This document shows, in pieces, positions 12,284 through 24,432 of a DNA stretch of 64,000 bases. Each line of letters begins with the position of its first letter. Within the stretch, counting starts at the first letter, position 1. This stretch comes from Paramarasmius palmivorus. Taxonomy: Eukaryota; Basidiomycota; Agaricomycetes; Agaricales; Marasmiaceae. Below the pieces are notes generated by a model. It saw only the letters and a program-made list of their open reading frames with translations. It had not been told where the DNA came from and searched no databases. The translations under genes were made by a program, and so were the position numbers. The stretch lies in contig JAYKXP010000002.1 of the NCBI GenBank assembly GCA_037176845.1, forward strand, positions 744,001 through 808,000, read 5' to 3'.

Positions 12284-13591
12284 TGAGAAGGGCAGATTTT
12301 TTCAACTGGAATTTAATGCCATACGACTATACTTATCTGTAGGGTGTTCCGAGTCCGCGAAAAGAAAAATAGAAGCTGTTCCTCCAGAATCCCTAAATCA
12401 GGTCTTGGAAATTGGAAGCTGATATCCGCCCACAAGGCAATGTAGCGGTATACGATCCTCGTTTCATGGCAGGTTTGTGTAAGTTCGGAAGGGTAGAAAA
12501 CTACCAGAAAGGGAAGGATGAGCTAGTGCGTTTCGGTTCATTCTTCAGAGTGCTTCTCCCGAGCACTCTGATGTGGCCTACGAATTCTAAGGAATGATCA
12601 AAGCATATAGTATTCGCGACCGCCGCATTGTCTTTAAAGCTTGCGGGGTGATCGGGTATGACGGGTCCACTTCTCATTTTCATCTTTCTGATCGGGATAC
12701 TGCCGCACCATACCCGAGCAGGGAAGAAGTACGTCAGATGCAGAAATTCAAGCCTTGTGTTTCAACCGTGCAATACAGAAATCACTGACCAGGATAAATG
12801 GATCTGGAGTCTCGTTCACAAGAGGACCCAAATTTGTCGATGGTCATGATATACCCGATTTATGTAATGATACTGAAGCTTGTTTGCCGAAGTATTGAAG
12901 GGTGCAACATCGACGCTGGGAGTCGACTGTCACTGTGTCAGGTCAATAATCAAAATACGTGGCCCAGTCTCGGTAGATCAGGGCACTTCCTGTCGCAGAT
13001 TGCAGCGCGTGGGAAGTCGATGAACTGCTTCATTAATCACTAATTCTGTCAAAGTTGAAAGTTGTGACCGTGCCAATCCCGCGGCAACAGCTATGCTTGC
13101 TTGAATTGACGGGATTCACATGGGTAAGTAAGGAGTTGGATTTGGACGGTGTTGGAGACCACGTACCACGACCAGAACCTTATCACTGTGGCGTGCTATC
13201 AATAAACAGAGATCAGTGATGTTTCGCAGGCTCAGGCGGCAAAGACTCAGAGGTCGAAAGCTTTCCCGGCGTCTGATTTCAAGTTCTGATCTCCAGGCCT
13301 TCAAACCCGAGAACCCATATACACGGCCTTTTACGACGACCGCGCCTAAGGTCATGCTAGCGACATCAGCCTGCCTTCCGCCGCTTTTAGTTAAATTTGT
13401 TGCAGATTAGTATCTTGTCTTTGTGCAAGTGACGGCTTTGAGTAGAACAATAAAATCTCCCAACGTTATTCAAGCTCAAGTCAAAGTCAAGTTTGATCGT
13501 GACTGAGGCGAGGCTGCTTTACTGATACGAAGTGCAATACGAAACCGATACAATGGTAGAGCATTGCGCTCTTCTATAATCAGGTGCATCT
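12284..13591. other. Intergenic upstream of desaturase 1
   Basis: About 1.3 kb between the desaturase 1 start and the GMC oxidoreductase stop. Only short overlapping ORFs with no family features are present. It contains the promoter of desaturase 1; no motif was recognised. Confidence 0.5.
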
Positions 13592-15840
13592 TCAGTCGCT
13601 CCATGTGTTTGAAATCAGTTCCGCTGCCCGCTCTGCGACGATATACACAGGTACCTGAGGATGGGCAGAGGGGATGTATGGCTTGCATGCGACATTCAGC
13701 TGAGCCATAAAGTCAGAGGAGCAGACCCGCTCACCAACACCGACGCATCTACCACCCTCAATCCGTCCAAGCCTTTCACCCGCAAGTCGGGATCGACCAC
13801 ACCATAGCTGGCATCCTTTGCAGACATGGCCGCCGTTCCGACGGGATGTGCCGCATTCAAACCAGTGTCAGTGATTAGATCGTCGATTTGCTCATCTGTC
13901 GTAATGTTACTGATAGACGAAGAAAGCACAAAACTTGTATCCATCGCAGATGCAAATTGTGTAGCGGTACGGAATGCTTCTGCCAACACGAACCGATCCC
14001 AACGAGAGCCAAACAGATTGGGGTCAATGATTGGTGGATCGAGTGGGTCACTTGATGCAAGCGTAACAGCTCCACCTGTCTCGTCTGTTAGCTTTCTGGA
14101 CGCGGGCAAACATGCAATGCTCACGGGAAGTGGGTGTGACAACAGCGAGTGCAATCGACATGAAGTTCCCAGGTGGAGGAGGGCCAATCGAAAAGATACC
14201 ATTCTGACGATCTGTCAATGCATGTCAAGATATTTATAGTCAGACTCACTATAAAAATGAGTTCGTAATGGGGAGTGTGCCTTCCTGCGGAAGGGTCCCC
14301 GAACTTGTAAGGAATCTTATCTTCTGGGACACGAAAGAATCCTAGATGAGGAATCGGACAGTCCACCAAAGGACCAGATCTTCCATGTTCCCATTGTCGT
14401 AACTGCTCTTGCGCAACTATGGGTATCTGGTGAGCAGTATCGGGCGTGTCGGTTGCGTTGATTTGCCAGTAAAGCGGTCCAAATAACGCAGGATGGTCTG
14501 TTAAGTTCTGACCCACGGAAGGCAGTTCATGTAACGGCTCTACCCCTGCAAGCGTTAATGCAGTGGAATTCCCGATGCCTGAATTGAGAAGTATGTGAGG
14601 CGTTCCAATGCTCCCAGCCGAGAGGATGACCTCTTTCCGTGACGAGACATTGAACCTTTCTCCTACTTAGAATGAGTATTCGTGTGAGCAGGAATCAAAA
14701 TTAGGCCATATACCGATGTTGCCACCCATAATGAATTCGACGCGAGATATCCTGGCGCCTCCACTCATACTTGCATTTTGTCCTGGAAGAATGCGAGTAA
14801 CACGAGCGTTCAGCAACACATGTAGATTCGGTCGAGCCAGATAATGACTTGATAGATATGATGTCGCAGAACTTGCGCGAGTCCCGTTGTATGACGAGAA
14901 CTGCGTCCAGCCTAGCCGGGATTCAGTCCCATATAGCCAAATGTTCACCAAAAGATCTCACCGACACCGATGGACGATCCTGCATTCATGTCTACGACAT
15001 ATGGGTACTGTTCAGTGTGCTCCTGGACGACCTTCATAATCTGGTCTTGTAGCTTGTAATGGACTGACTGGGATGTCACGCCCATAATGCCTTTCGAGGT
15101 GTGAATTCTGGGATCAAACTGGGGCCATGCTGAGATATTCCGGCAAGGAGGTACGAAATGCTCATTCTGTAAAATGAGGCCCAAAATAAGTCTTTTTACG
15201 ACGATGTAAATGGTGCTAACCTTCTGAATGTACGGCTGTATCGCATCCCATGACCAACCGCTATCCCCTGTTGCTTTTGCAAAGCGGTCAAAATCATCCT
15301 TAGTTCCCCGTGTGTATACAAGCCAGTCTAAAAATCAGCGTTATAGCGATCGTCGTTGAGCATTTTCACTTACTGATCGAACTACTTCCGCCCAACATGA
15401 ATCCTCTCGGATAACGAATTGACCTATGACCCAGACCAGGTTGAGGGGTAGTAGTAGAATTCCAGTCGTACGGTGTGATTTCGCCACTGGTAAGAAAGGT
15501 GGTGCAATATCCTGGGACTTCCGATTGTAGAATGCCTTGATTGCTACAGTGAACTGTGTTAGATAGCGCGGCGACAGGAGCTGGTTTGACTCACGACCCT
15601 CCGGCTTCCAAAAGGAGTACAGTGCGCCTCGAGTCTTCCGTCAATCGATTCGCGAGGACATTTCCAGCTGTACCTCCTGGGATGTAGTTATTGGTCTATA
15701 TAGTTCTCAATAGCACACGAAACTTACGCACCTCCGACGATAATGAAGTCATACTCGACTGAAGGAAGTAGCGTAGGATCTTCAAAAATAGCACTTGTGC
15801 CAATGGACACTAGGGACAGAATCACAAACAAGGTGTTCAT
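13592..15840 (-). CDS. GMC oxidoreductase, aryl-alcohol-oxidase-like, probably secreted
   Basis: The ATG at 15840 opens a hydrophobic signal peptide (MNTLFVILSLVSIG) followed by YDFIIVGGGTAGN, the FAD-binding Rossmann GxGxxG, then LANRLTEDSRRTVLLLEAGG. Later exons carry QYPYVVDMNAGSSIG and an inner region with TSYLSSHYLARPNLHVL. The C-terminus has the catalytic HPVGTAAM motif, VDPDLRVKGLDGLRVVDASV and a last exon with the second conserved His in SAHPQVPVY, ending with TGA at 13592-13594. The order and about 600-aa scale fit GMC flavoenzymes that oxidise alcohols to aldehydes with release of H2O2. Several middle introns were located only approximately. A signal peptide implies action outside the cell or in the secretory path, so it may act late in product maturation or be independent of it. 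Confidence 0.86.
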
Positions 15841-16609
15841 CGCTCGCTGGCGACAACAGTATTGTTATTCGTCAATTTATACAGAAAACAGTGGTGCTAC
15901 CCGACGCCTAAGTAAGGGGGATCTTTCATGGGCAATGTTAGGACCACTAGTCGAGTTGGACAGTTTTCCAAGCGTACCTTAACCAAACCTTAACCCCCGT
16001 TTCCCCTTCCAAGACTTAACTGCAATTTTCTATTCCTAGGATGGATCCAAAACGGGGAAGGTATGTGACATTAGAGACAGAGGTCATCAACTATCATAAC
16101 ATGATGGAGGTTGTCGATGATGCATGATGGCCAGGAGTGAGCGCAGAAGCTTTCGGGAGAAGGTCTACTTACATAATCAGCAAACCATCGCCCTAGTCCG
16201 TCGGATCTATTTTCTCAATCTGTTTCGGTTCAGTTCCAACCTTCCAACCATGGCCAGCTTGAGGCTTCCAGCTTGGCTCATTCAACATCAATACCTATCG
16301 GCCGTGATAGTCTGTTTTACATCGCCTTAGGCTTCTGGAACTCTGCTTCTGGCTCACTAGTCAAGCACACGATGGACGAGTCTCACGTTTCCATATCAAA
16401 ACTGTCCTCGCTTCTTCCCTACTAAACCGTCGCCCCAGAATAACTTTCTACACAAGTTTTCTAACACCCATGTTCCTTTACAACGCCTCTACTGTCAAAG
16501 TCATCCTTGGAGTGAATGCCTTCATACTACTGGTTAGTACATTGCAACATTTCCCTCCAACAGCACCTTGCTAAGCATCTTGTTCCCCGAGTAGTGCTCA
16601 ATTTTCAAC
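15841..16609. promoter_or_regulatory. Divergent promoter region, GMC oxidoreductase / P450-3
   Basis: About 770 bp separate the start codons of the GMC gene (-) and P450-3 (+). Pyrimidine-rich stretches just upstream of 16610 are usual for fungal 5' leaders. I could not identify specific factor sites. Confidence 0.45.
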
Positions 16610-18505
16610 ATGGATCATCCAATCTTCCCCAGAAAGACGGCCGTCATACTCGGGGTCGTTAGAGAATCGTTGAGGAGCGTGGGATTGTTTTCTTTGACTG
16701 TTTTTTCTTTGGCCATATACGTCTGTCTCGCTCGAATCACTCCGTTGAACCCATTGTTCAGGGTACCGGGTCCATGGTGGAACAAGCTTTCAGGAATTCC
16801 ATATATGCTATCTGCGTATACTATGACACGTCATCTCTACGTACGCGAGCTCCATCGAAGATACGGCTCTATTGTCCAGATAGGTTAATTACCACTCTGC
16901 AGTTTTCGACTGTCAAACTGACGATGACCCGATTCAGCTCCCAATACCGTGTCTGTCAACACTCGTTCTGCGGCATTGACGATCTACGGATCTTCGCAGT
17001 GTTTTGACAAAAGCGACGCTTACGATCTCCACATGAAAGGGGATGGACTCTTTTTCATGAAGGAACGGGATCGACATGGATTACGTCGCAAAGTCTGGGA
17101 GCGTGCCTTCCCATCTAAAATGTCAGTCTGTCTTTGATTTCCTCTTGACCATGTCTACACTTGTTTTCAAGACCTGAAGCGTATGATCATATCATCAAGA
17201 ATTGCACGCAGCATCTCGTTGAGCGTATACAAAGGGATTCCTCGGGTCCTGTGGACTTCACTAGGTGCATCTCTTTGTGGACGTTTGACATAATGGTAAG
17301 CCAAAAGTCAGAATACTTACCAGATTGTTGATATATTCTAATCAACGCAGGCAAGTCTGGTGTATGGCGGAAGCGGTTTCGAATCGGTATAGATTCTCAT
17401 TGGTCGAATTTTGCATGTATTGAATCTGCTTCAGAGGCTGCTCGATACTGATGACCCACTGGAATTGGCCCTCGAATGTAAGACAGCTATGGTGGCATTC
17501 GAGTTGTGAGTGTCCTCTACAATGTACTTATGCGTACTAATGGCTAGAATAGCCTGGGTCACATACCTTGGCTCTTCCACATTCTCAAGCACTTCCCTTC
17601 TTCTAATTTCCGACGGTTCGAAATTTTTTGCACGGAGAGGGTTGCAGAGCGAACAGACGTTGGCTCTGTGTCGTTTCAGGACGTCTTCTCCTACTGGGTA
17701 TGTCAAAGAGCGGCGCATTGACAAGAGTTCTGATCAATATACTTAGCTTGACCCATCATCGGTTCTCGATAAAAATGACCTCGCTATAGAAACTGAAACA
17801 GCCCTGATTGCAGGTACGAGTTGATCGATGTGTGAGCCCTCAGTCACTTACCTTATAGCTCAGGGTCCGAGACGCCAGCTTCCATCATATCTCTGCTGTT
17901 CTTTTTCCTTCTGACCCATTCGGATTGGCACGAAAAGCTGTGCGAAGAGCTGGACAACACTTTCCGCACTGGTAACGCCAACTTCGATTTCGATACGCTA
18001 GCCGAGTTGCCTATCCTCAACGCTGTGATCTTGGAAGGATTCCGATTAGGTGCAGTCTTCTCCGGATTGCCGAGGAAGACGCCTCCAGACGGCGTATTTC
18101 TCGAGAATCATTTTCTTCCAAGCGGTACGATTGTTAGCGTCCCAATATTCGCCTATCACACAGATGAATCTATCTTCCCTGGACCAGATTCATTCAATCC
18201 CGCGAGGTGGCTTGATGATGGGCAAAATAGGTTCTCAAAGAATCAACTCTTAACCTTCGGAGCTGGTGAGTGTATTGAGGTTGAACATTTCAACTATTGA
18301 CCACAGTCCAGGACCTTTCAAATGCATTGGCGTGAAAATTGCGTACAGGCTGACGCGCCTGGCCATTTCCCGGATATTACTCGACATGGACCTGAAGCTT
18401 CCCAAAGATTTTGACGGAGATTTGTTTTGGGGAAGTGTCGGTAATCTCCGCTCAACGGTATTTAAGAAACCCCTCCATGTTCAAGTCACTTCACGTCAAC
18501 TGTAA
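16610..18505 (+). CDS. Cytochrome P450 monooxygenase 3
   Basis: The ATG at 16610 follows a short leader. The N-terminus has a membrane helix, then FRVPGPWWNKLSG. Exon reading continues through MKGDGLFFMKERDRHGLRRKVWERAFP (C-helix WxxxR), FTRCISLWTFDIM, GHIPWLFHILKHFP, the I-helix ALIAGSETPAS, ExxR in LEGFRLG, FNPARWLDDG and the heme loop FGAGPFKCIG. It ends at 18505. The sequence differs clearly from P450-2 and copies A/B, so it is a different family. The I-helix has SET where most P450s have the acid-Thr pair after Gly-Gly or Ala-Gly; acid and threonine are still there. It faces the GMC gene head to head. The substrate is unknown. Confidence 0.88.
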
Positions 18506-18801
18506 ACATGTAAACACTCGGTGTTCTGAATATCATGGGTTCTCTGTTTTCTGGCCGTTCATGCCTTTCGAAAGTTTGAGGCGTTTGGGGATTGGCTTGG
18601 AGCAACTGACTCGCCTTATTGAACGGTAATGCAAGCTTGCGATCGTCATCTCATTTAAATTTGAGCAACTGAGCGACAAACAAATAGGCTCAGCGTGAGC
18701 GAAGGGGCGTATCTTTCTTATCATATGGCATGGGTACACGGAGAGTCGCTACAATTTAGGACGGGACGTTGTATTTACAGAACAAGGAATGGGGTAACGG
18801 T

Positions 18802-20606
18802 CTACGCCCTACTAGGATCACCTCCGAGAACTTTGACATTTCGTTTCGCATTTCCTTGCGTATCTTTGAAGAACACGATAGCTCCTTCACTCTCCACGAA
18901 GATGCACTCGTTGAAGGAACGCCACAATGCCCTAAAAACGCCAGTGGAATCATAATTGTACATGTCGCCAAGAAGTGGTCGGATGGCTGCATGAGCCATT
19001 GGCAGATTATCTGTCGAGAAGGCACGAGTCAGGTCTACAGGTAAGGTGACGATGCTAGCCCCTTACAGAACGGAATCTGGATGAGGGATAAGTATTGAGG
19101 TCATATCGAACTATCAGCGTGAGCTACTTACCGATGCAAACAGATGGTGTGTCGTATGGTAGTGATTGACCCCAAGTAAAATGAACTTTCCAACATAACC
19201 AAGGAAAGGCTACCAACATGAATCATGGAGGATGGGACTGTTCAGTGTCGTGTACAGCAACCACGGTTGGAATACTTACGCGATCCACGGTGGAAAGCGC
19301 ACCCTTCGTTCTACTCCAAGCCTCTCCGCGATAATACGGAACCGTCGAGCAAGAATGTTGGAGCTGAAAGGGCAAAAGTCAACACGGAAGGAGTCCTCTG
19401 ATCACAGTGAAACACACAAATGTCATCGCAACAACCCTAGGTCATTTCAATAAGAGAATAACCCCCAGACATGCAGCGAAACTTGACACACCAATGGTTC
19501 GTTAACACAAAGGGGACAAAATAATGCACTACCACCACAGAAACGGACGATAGACGTGCCGTCAAATATAGTAGTGCAACCATTGCCATCATCCCAATGT
19601 TCGAGATCATGACCTGGGCATATTCCTCATTGGTGAAAAGTCCTGACTTTGGGTTCCAATGCTGTGGTACATTGTCAGTTCGTACCACTCTGAAAACTGT
19701 ACAAAACTCACATTTGAGCCAATGGGATAACGCTTAGATCCCATAGTGTTCCAGCTGTTCATTCAATGTTGAGTATTTGGGTAGGTGAGGCGAGAAAATA
19801 CACACGTCAAGTAGGTATCTAAAAGTCGAAACGCGTATGTCAATGCCAAGGTCAGAGCGTGCAAGATGGACTCACGAAGGCCTAGAAATTGCATTATCAG
19901 AAACCGACATAGTGTGACGATTGGCGTCTCTTCGAAGACATCCATGTAGTCCTTTGGAGTTGCTTCTTGCGCACTGGGGAGGGGAAAATCGGATCGTAGG
20001 TAGGGTACGTACACCTCCTCCTTATCCAAGTGGGATGTCGTCTTGTGATGACGAAGATGAGTGATCTTAAAAGAGAAATAGGGTAGAAAGATCATTGAGT
20101 GCGCGATAAACCCGACGGTGTGATTGATCCATGTAGTCGAGGATATGTTGTTGTGTCCAGCCTGAGCAGGTATTTAATATGAATGCAAACGCTCATCATA
20201 CGTTAGTTGACACCTACTTCGTGACCTATAACGGAGCAAGATTAGCACGAAGTGCGTAGTTCCCGAGCTAATAAAGAGTCCTACCTACAGACCATAGACC
20301 TGCCCAAAGGACGCTCTGGCAGGTCCAGTAAATAGCCAGGAGGGTCCAGCGCAAGGTTTGCTGTATCCAAAAAGAAGCAGTAGCAAGTTTGCAGACTGGA
20401 TCGATGTAGGTCGCTGCCAGTAGGAGCGAAATCGACATGGCGACAATACGAAAGGCGTAGAAAAGTGCCTTGACGGTATCTTTCCGAAAGGCTTCGGGGG
20501 GTATGGCTTTGCGCAGGACACAGATGTCGATATCTTGTGGACAGAAGTCATGAGTTCTGCGGTAGACGTATTCTGGACCGTCAGCCCAAATGCCTAACGG
20601 ACTCAT
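18802..20606 (-). CDS. Fatty acid desaturase 2, divergent Delta12-type (421 aa)
   Basis: Eleven exons (20285-20606, 20218-20225, 19876-20161, 19806-19818, 19712-19754, 19492-19661, 19418-19436, 19280-19363, 19132-19209, 19067-19076, 18802-19034) sum to 1266 nt. The boxes read HEAGH, HLRHH and HTTHH, each differing from desaturase 1 (HECGH, HHRHH, HVIHH). The Delta12-family opening (DICVLRKAIPPEAF), KEEVYVPYLRSDF and the YYRGEAWSRTKGALSTVDR block before the third box are all present. Exon 2 is only 8 nt and exon 10 only 10 nt, and the intron at 19035-19066 is 32 nt. The box changes fit an enzyme with altered chemistry or position, such as an acetylenase or conjugase; this is inference. It shares its upstream region with the reductase gene. 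Confidence 0.86.
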
Positions 20607-21376
20607 GATGAGGGTACTGAAGAGTTTGTGTTAGCAGCACTCAGGTGCAGGGCGGCTATGATTAAAGTCTGGTGGGTTAAATATTCCTAAACCAGGATGC
20701 CATGCTGTGTATGCAGACGGCTGAATGACCACGGAATAGAATATGGCGAAGTTTGGGGGAGTTGATGGCGAGCGAGTTCGATGCAGGAATCGAACGTGGG
20801 AATATAAGGAAACTGACGCAAACAAGGAGAATTGGCTTGGTTGTAGCGTTGCGCACTGGCTCGAAACGACACGAAAACATTAATTTGGAAACACCGTAAG
20901 TTCCATCGCTTCTCCGTGCCACTTCATGTGCGCTGTATTGATGAACCGGATGCGCAGGAAACCGAAATTGGGCATTTTTTACTAACGCTAACAGCGCATG
21001 GATAGCCTCAGACCTCAGAACCGATCAGGAGAAGTGTGAGTCCTTCCTGTTTGCCGTCTGATTTCTGATTAGTGATTCTTTACTCGCCTGTTTTAGGGTT
21101 CAACGTTCAACTGTAGAAAGCGCGAACCTTATCATCTTCCACTTCCATTCCCATCATCAACGCCCAACTCAGACAACCAAACCCTGATCATCTCCCGCCG
21201 AATCGAATCTAGATCTGAGCGGCGAACAAATGTCGTTGCGAAAATAGTTCCCAGTTCCACACTAGCACGTGGTCGTTGAGAATCCTTCATGATTCATCAT
21301 GATTCCCTCACGGCTTTCCCCAGATTGACCTCTATATCTGCACGCTCTTTGCCTCTACCACTACACCAATCAAACC
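20607..21376. promoter_or_regulatory. Divergent promoter region, desaturase 2 / reductase
   Basis: About 770 bp between the start codons of desaturase 2 (-) and the epimerase-type reductase (+). Short C/T-rich tracts precede 21377. No defined site was recognised. Confidence 0.45.
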
Positions 21377-22974
21377 ATGCCTTCCGTCTTACCTCCCGCA
21401 ACAATCGTCGTCACAGGAGCTTCAGGCTACAACGGTTCCTGGATTTGCAAAGCGTTCCTCGATGCCGGCTACATTGTTCGAGGAACAGTTCGTACCAAAG
21501 CAAAGGGAGAATACCTTCAGCAGCTTTTCAAAGCTCATGGAAAGAATTTTATTCCAGCTGTCATCGAAGACATATCTCAGGTAATAGTGGGACTGATCTT
21601 TGTGACTACTCGGCTTTGACCATTACTCTAGTTCAATGCCTTCGACAAGATTATTGATAGCGACGTTCAAGCAGTCGTCCACGTTGTGAGTCTTTCTACT
21701 GCTTTTCACCAATCTAGAGACTCGAATCTTATACAATCTCGGTATTAGGCAGGAATCATCCATAGTGGTCCGAGTAATACCGCTGGTTAGTGACTTGCCA
21801 CGTCCTCCCGTATCACTTTCTTAAGTCTATTTTGGCTGCTCCAGAGGTTTTTGGCCCCAATGTGGATAGCGTCAAAGGCTTGATCAATAGCATAGTGAAG
21901 AACGGGTATGTTACTGGCCTCAATGGAACCCTGTATTGTTTAACTCTGATTGGTAGGAAAAATGTCAAGAGGCTAATCTACATGTCCTCAGCGCAAGCAA
22001 TGCTCGGAAAGGAGCTGACCCATGTCTATACCGAGGTATATCATAGCCGATTTCTTCATACGTGTCAAGGCTGGTCTGAATGCCACCCAGGATGACTGGA
22101 ATGATGGCGCTGTCGCGTTAGTCGAAGAGAAAGGCCATCAAGTGGACCCCATGGTCATTTACGCCGCTAGCAAAGTGCATGCTGAACGTACATTGATCGC
22201 TTTTGCGAATGAGCACAAGGGCATAGGGTGGGATATCACCAGAATGGTCCCTGCATTTGTGAGTAGTGTGTGACATCTGTTCGAGCCCGTCTGCTAACCG
22301 AAGCTGTCATAGATCTATGGCGTTAGTATGTTTTCTTATTCTTGACACGGATCCTGACATACAATCGTTCGAATTCAGCCTATTATACACCAGGCGAGTA
22401 TTGCCATCTTCGCCATCGCATTTCATAGCTGATCATAGCTGATTCCTCCAGTGCAATTCCTTCGACGAACTTAATGCGACGAGCAAGCTCTTCGTCCAAT
22501 ATCTCTTGACCCCAAGGGACAAGACGAAGGTTAATGATTACGGTTCCGAGTATACTGACGTTCGTGACGTTGCCGACGCGTTTGTCGCAGCTCTTCAGGT
22601 CGAAGAAGCGGGTGGCGAGCGCTTCATCATTGATGCTGGTATGTACTGTGTGCCTGTGAGATGCATCCCTACTAAGCAGCATACACTGCAGGAGCATTCA
22701 CATACCAGAACCTCTGTGAGCACTTGGAAGCCAACTACTCTGAATAAACCACTTACCCATCTAATACTCCTCAGACGACGCCTTCCATTCCGTAGCTCCA
22801 GAAGAGAAGGCCGTTCCTTTTGGCGATCCCGAAGCCAAGTTCGCATTCCCAGGCCCTTTCTGCAATCCAGCCAAAGCTCAAAAGATATTGAAGCTGAAGC
22901 CTTTCAGAGGGCTAGCAGAGTGCTCACATGACACTTTCAAGAGCCTTAAGGAGAGGAATTTATTGCCGACGTAG
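21377..22974 (+). CDS. NAD(P)-dependent epimerase/dehydratase, dihydroflavonol-reductase-like
   Basis: The N-terminus has a glycine-rich nucleotide motif in VVTGASGYNGSWICKAFLDAG. Next come DVQAVVHVAG, KNVKRLIYMSSA, then YAASK (the catalytic YxxxK of extended short-chain dehydrogenases), YGSEYTDVRDVADAFVAAL and a C-terminal PFRGLAECSHDTFKSLKERN, with stop at 22972-22974. This is an extended SDR that reduces a carbonyl with NADPH or catalyses a related step, probably cytosolic. Introns are numerous. One near 22395-22455 has a GC donor (GCGAGT). Very similar enzymes accompany many fungal secondary-metabolite genes. It lies head to head with desaturase 2, which supports co-regulation. Confidence 0.85.
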
Positions 22975-23484
22975 ACAAGTTTGGAGGGTTGCTTTTACTC
23001 GACTGATAAATCATGTTGAAACATTTCATCTTCCAATATGCCGACCAATGTACTATTTCAGCGACCAAGTTGATGCTTCGGGCAATGCGGACGAGCCATA
23101 TGTGAATAATCCCCCCTTCATGGTTTATTAACTAGCAGGTTCAGTTTGAGAAATCACAATGCGTGCTTGGTCTCTGATTCCTGATCGGTTTTATCATCGT
23201 GGTCCAAACTTTCGCCGACTTCGATATCACTGACACCAGATGTGACAAAGATCGCGAGATCCGCATCTAGCTAGGAATAGTTAAAGGAATGACAAGAACA
23301 ACATCTCCCCTGCGAGTTCATCAAGGCTTAGCGGTATAAAGCCAGTCTTATTCGTGGTGCAGCCTGCAAACATAATCTGGTTCCCTTTCCCCGCCGCCTT
23401 TACCACCTTATATTATCGGTCCCCGAAGTTTCTGATAAGCAGCATTGTGAGTACTCTCTAATTATTGCCTGCGGCTTGGATCTC
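22975..23484. other. Intergenic between reductase and F-box gene 1
   Basis: About 510 bp with no recognised element. It holds the 3' end of the reductase and the promoter of the next gene. Confidence 0.45.
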
Positions 23485-24432
23485 ATGTTCCCGAGCAGAA
23501 TGGAACGCTCCACACTTTTGCACGAGGAGAACCAGCTCATTAAAAAGCTGTCAGATCTCCGAACAAAGCTCAACGCACTGGCCCCCATAGGTGTCCTTCC
23601 TCCTGAAGTTCTCCTCCAAATCTTGTCCATATGCGCACACCGCACAAACCCATCTAGTCGCCGAAGCTTTCGACACGTAATGGCATTTAGCCAAGTATGT
23701 CGTCAGTGGCGCGCGCTGGCTCTACAGACATCTAATTTATGGACCATTATCGACCTCTGCAACATCGCTTATGCTTCCACATACCTTACTCGTTCCGGAG
23801 ATGCCCACATATCGCTCGTGGCCGCTTCACCGGTCATAGCCTATAGCGAGTCACTGGAAAAGCACAAGTCTCGAATATCTTCCATCCATGCTGTCCTCTT
23901 TCCGGACAACATGTATGCGCTGTTTCGGAGCATCGACGCAAGCGATACGGTACTGTTAAGCAGCCTCACAGAGCTTAACTTACGGATTCCTCCAATTGCC
24001 GACCGTGTGGATTTATCATGTGCCCAGACACCTGCTGTACGAAAGTTGACTTTGGAAGGTGTCATGGTGGATTGGGAATCATGTCAGAAACTGATTGTTC
24101 TGAAATTGGTTGGACTTCCTGCTACCCATGCTCCGTCGTACCGGCAACTATTTGGCATGTTTGAGAGATCACCATCGGCGAAGGAGATACACATGGAAGA
24201 TGTAGAGCCACATGACAGAGATTATTGGTTTCCGTCAAAAGTCACCTTGTCTCGACTGTCGGGGTTGGCAGTGGTATCGAAACAGGCAGACTCGGACTTC
24301 ATGCGGATTTTGCAGGAAAATCTTATCATTTTACCCATGACCCAGGTCAAATTCAGACCTTCTGGTGCGGCTATATGGACGCCTAACTTTCGCCACCACT
24401 TCCCTGTAAATACAGTCTTGCAGGATGTTTGA
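23485..24432 (+). CDS. F-box-like protein 1, single exon (315 aa)
   Basis: An uninterrupted frame from the ATG at 23485 (or 23500) to 24432. An N-terminal coiled segment (LHEENQLIKKLSDLRTKLNAL) leads into LPPEVLLQILSICAHR, then FSQVCRQWRALALQTSNLWTIIDL, the standard basidiomycete F-box plus tail. The rest is a loose LRR-like region (LTELNLRIPP, VRKLTLEGVMV). Such proteins bind Skp1 and pick targets for ubiquitination; the target is unknown. The chain is shorter than usual for the family, suggesting possible C-terminal truncation. It is probably not a pathway enzyme. Confidence 0.8.
   Translation: MFPSRMERSTLLHEENQLIKKLSDLRTKLNALAPIGVLPPEVLLQILSICAHRTNPSSRRSFRHVMAFSQVCRQWRALALQTSNLWTIIDLCNIAYASTYLTRSGDAHISLVAASPVIAYSESLEKHKSRISSIHAVLFPDNMYALFRSIDASDTVLLSSLTELNLRIPPIADRVDLSCAQTPAVRKLTLEGVMVDWESCQKLIVLKLVGLPATHAPSYRQLFGMFERSPSAKEIHMEDVEPHDRDYWFPSKVTLSRLSGLAVVSKQADSDFMRILQENLIILPMTQVKFRPSGAAIWTPNFRHHFPVNTVLQDV

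Noticed and set aside
13826..14239. 137-aa plus-strand frame
   Set aside because: Antisense shadow of the GMC oxidoreductase C-terminal exons.
20770..20810. TTCGATTC-like stretch suggesting a tRNA T-loop on the minus strand
   Set aside because: The flanking stems do not pair and no cloverleaf could be drawn.
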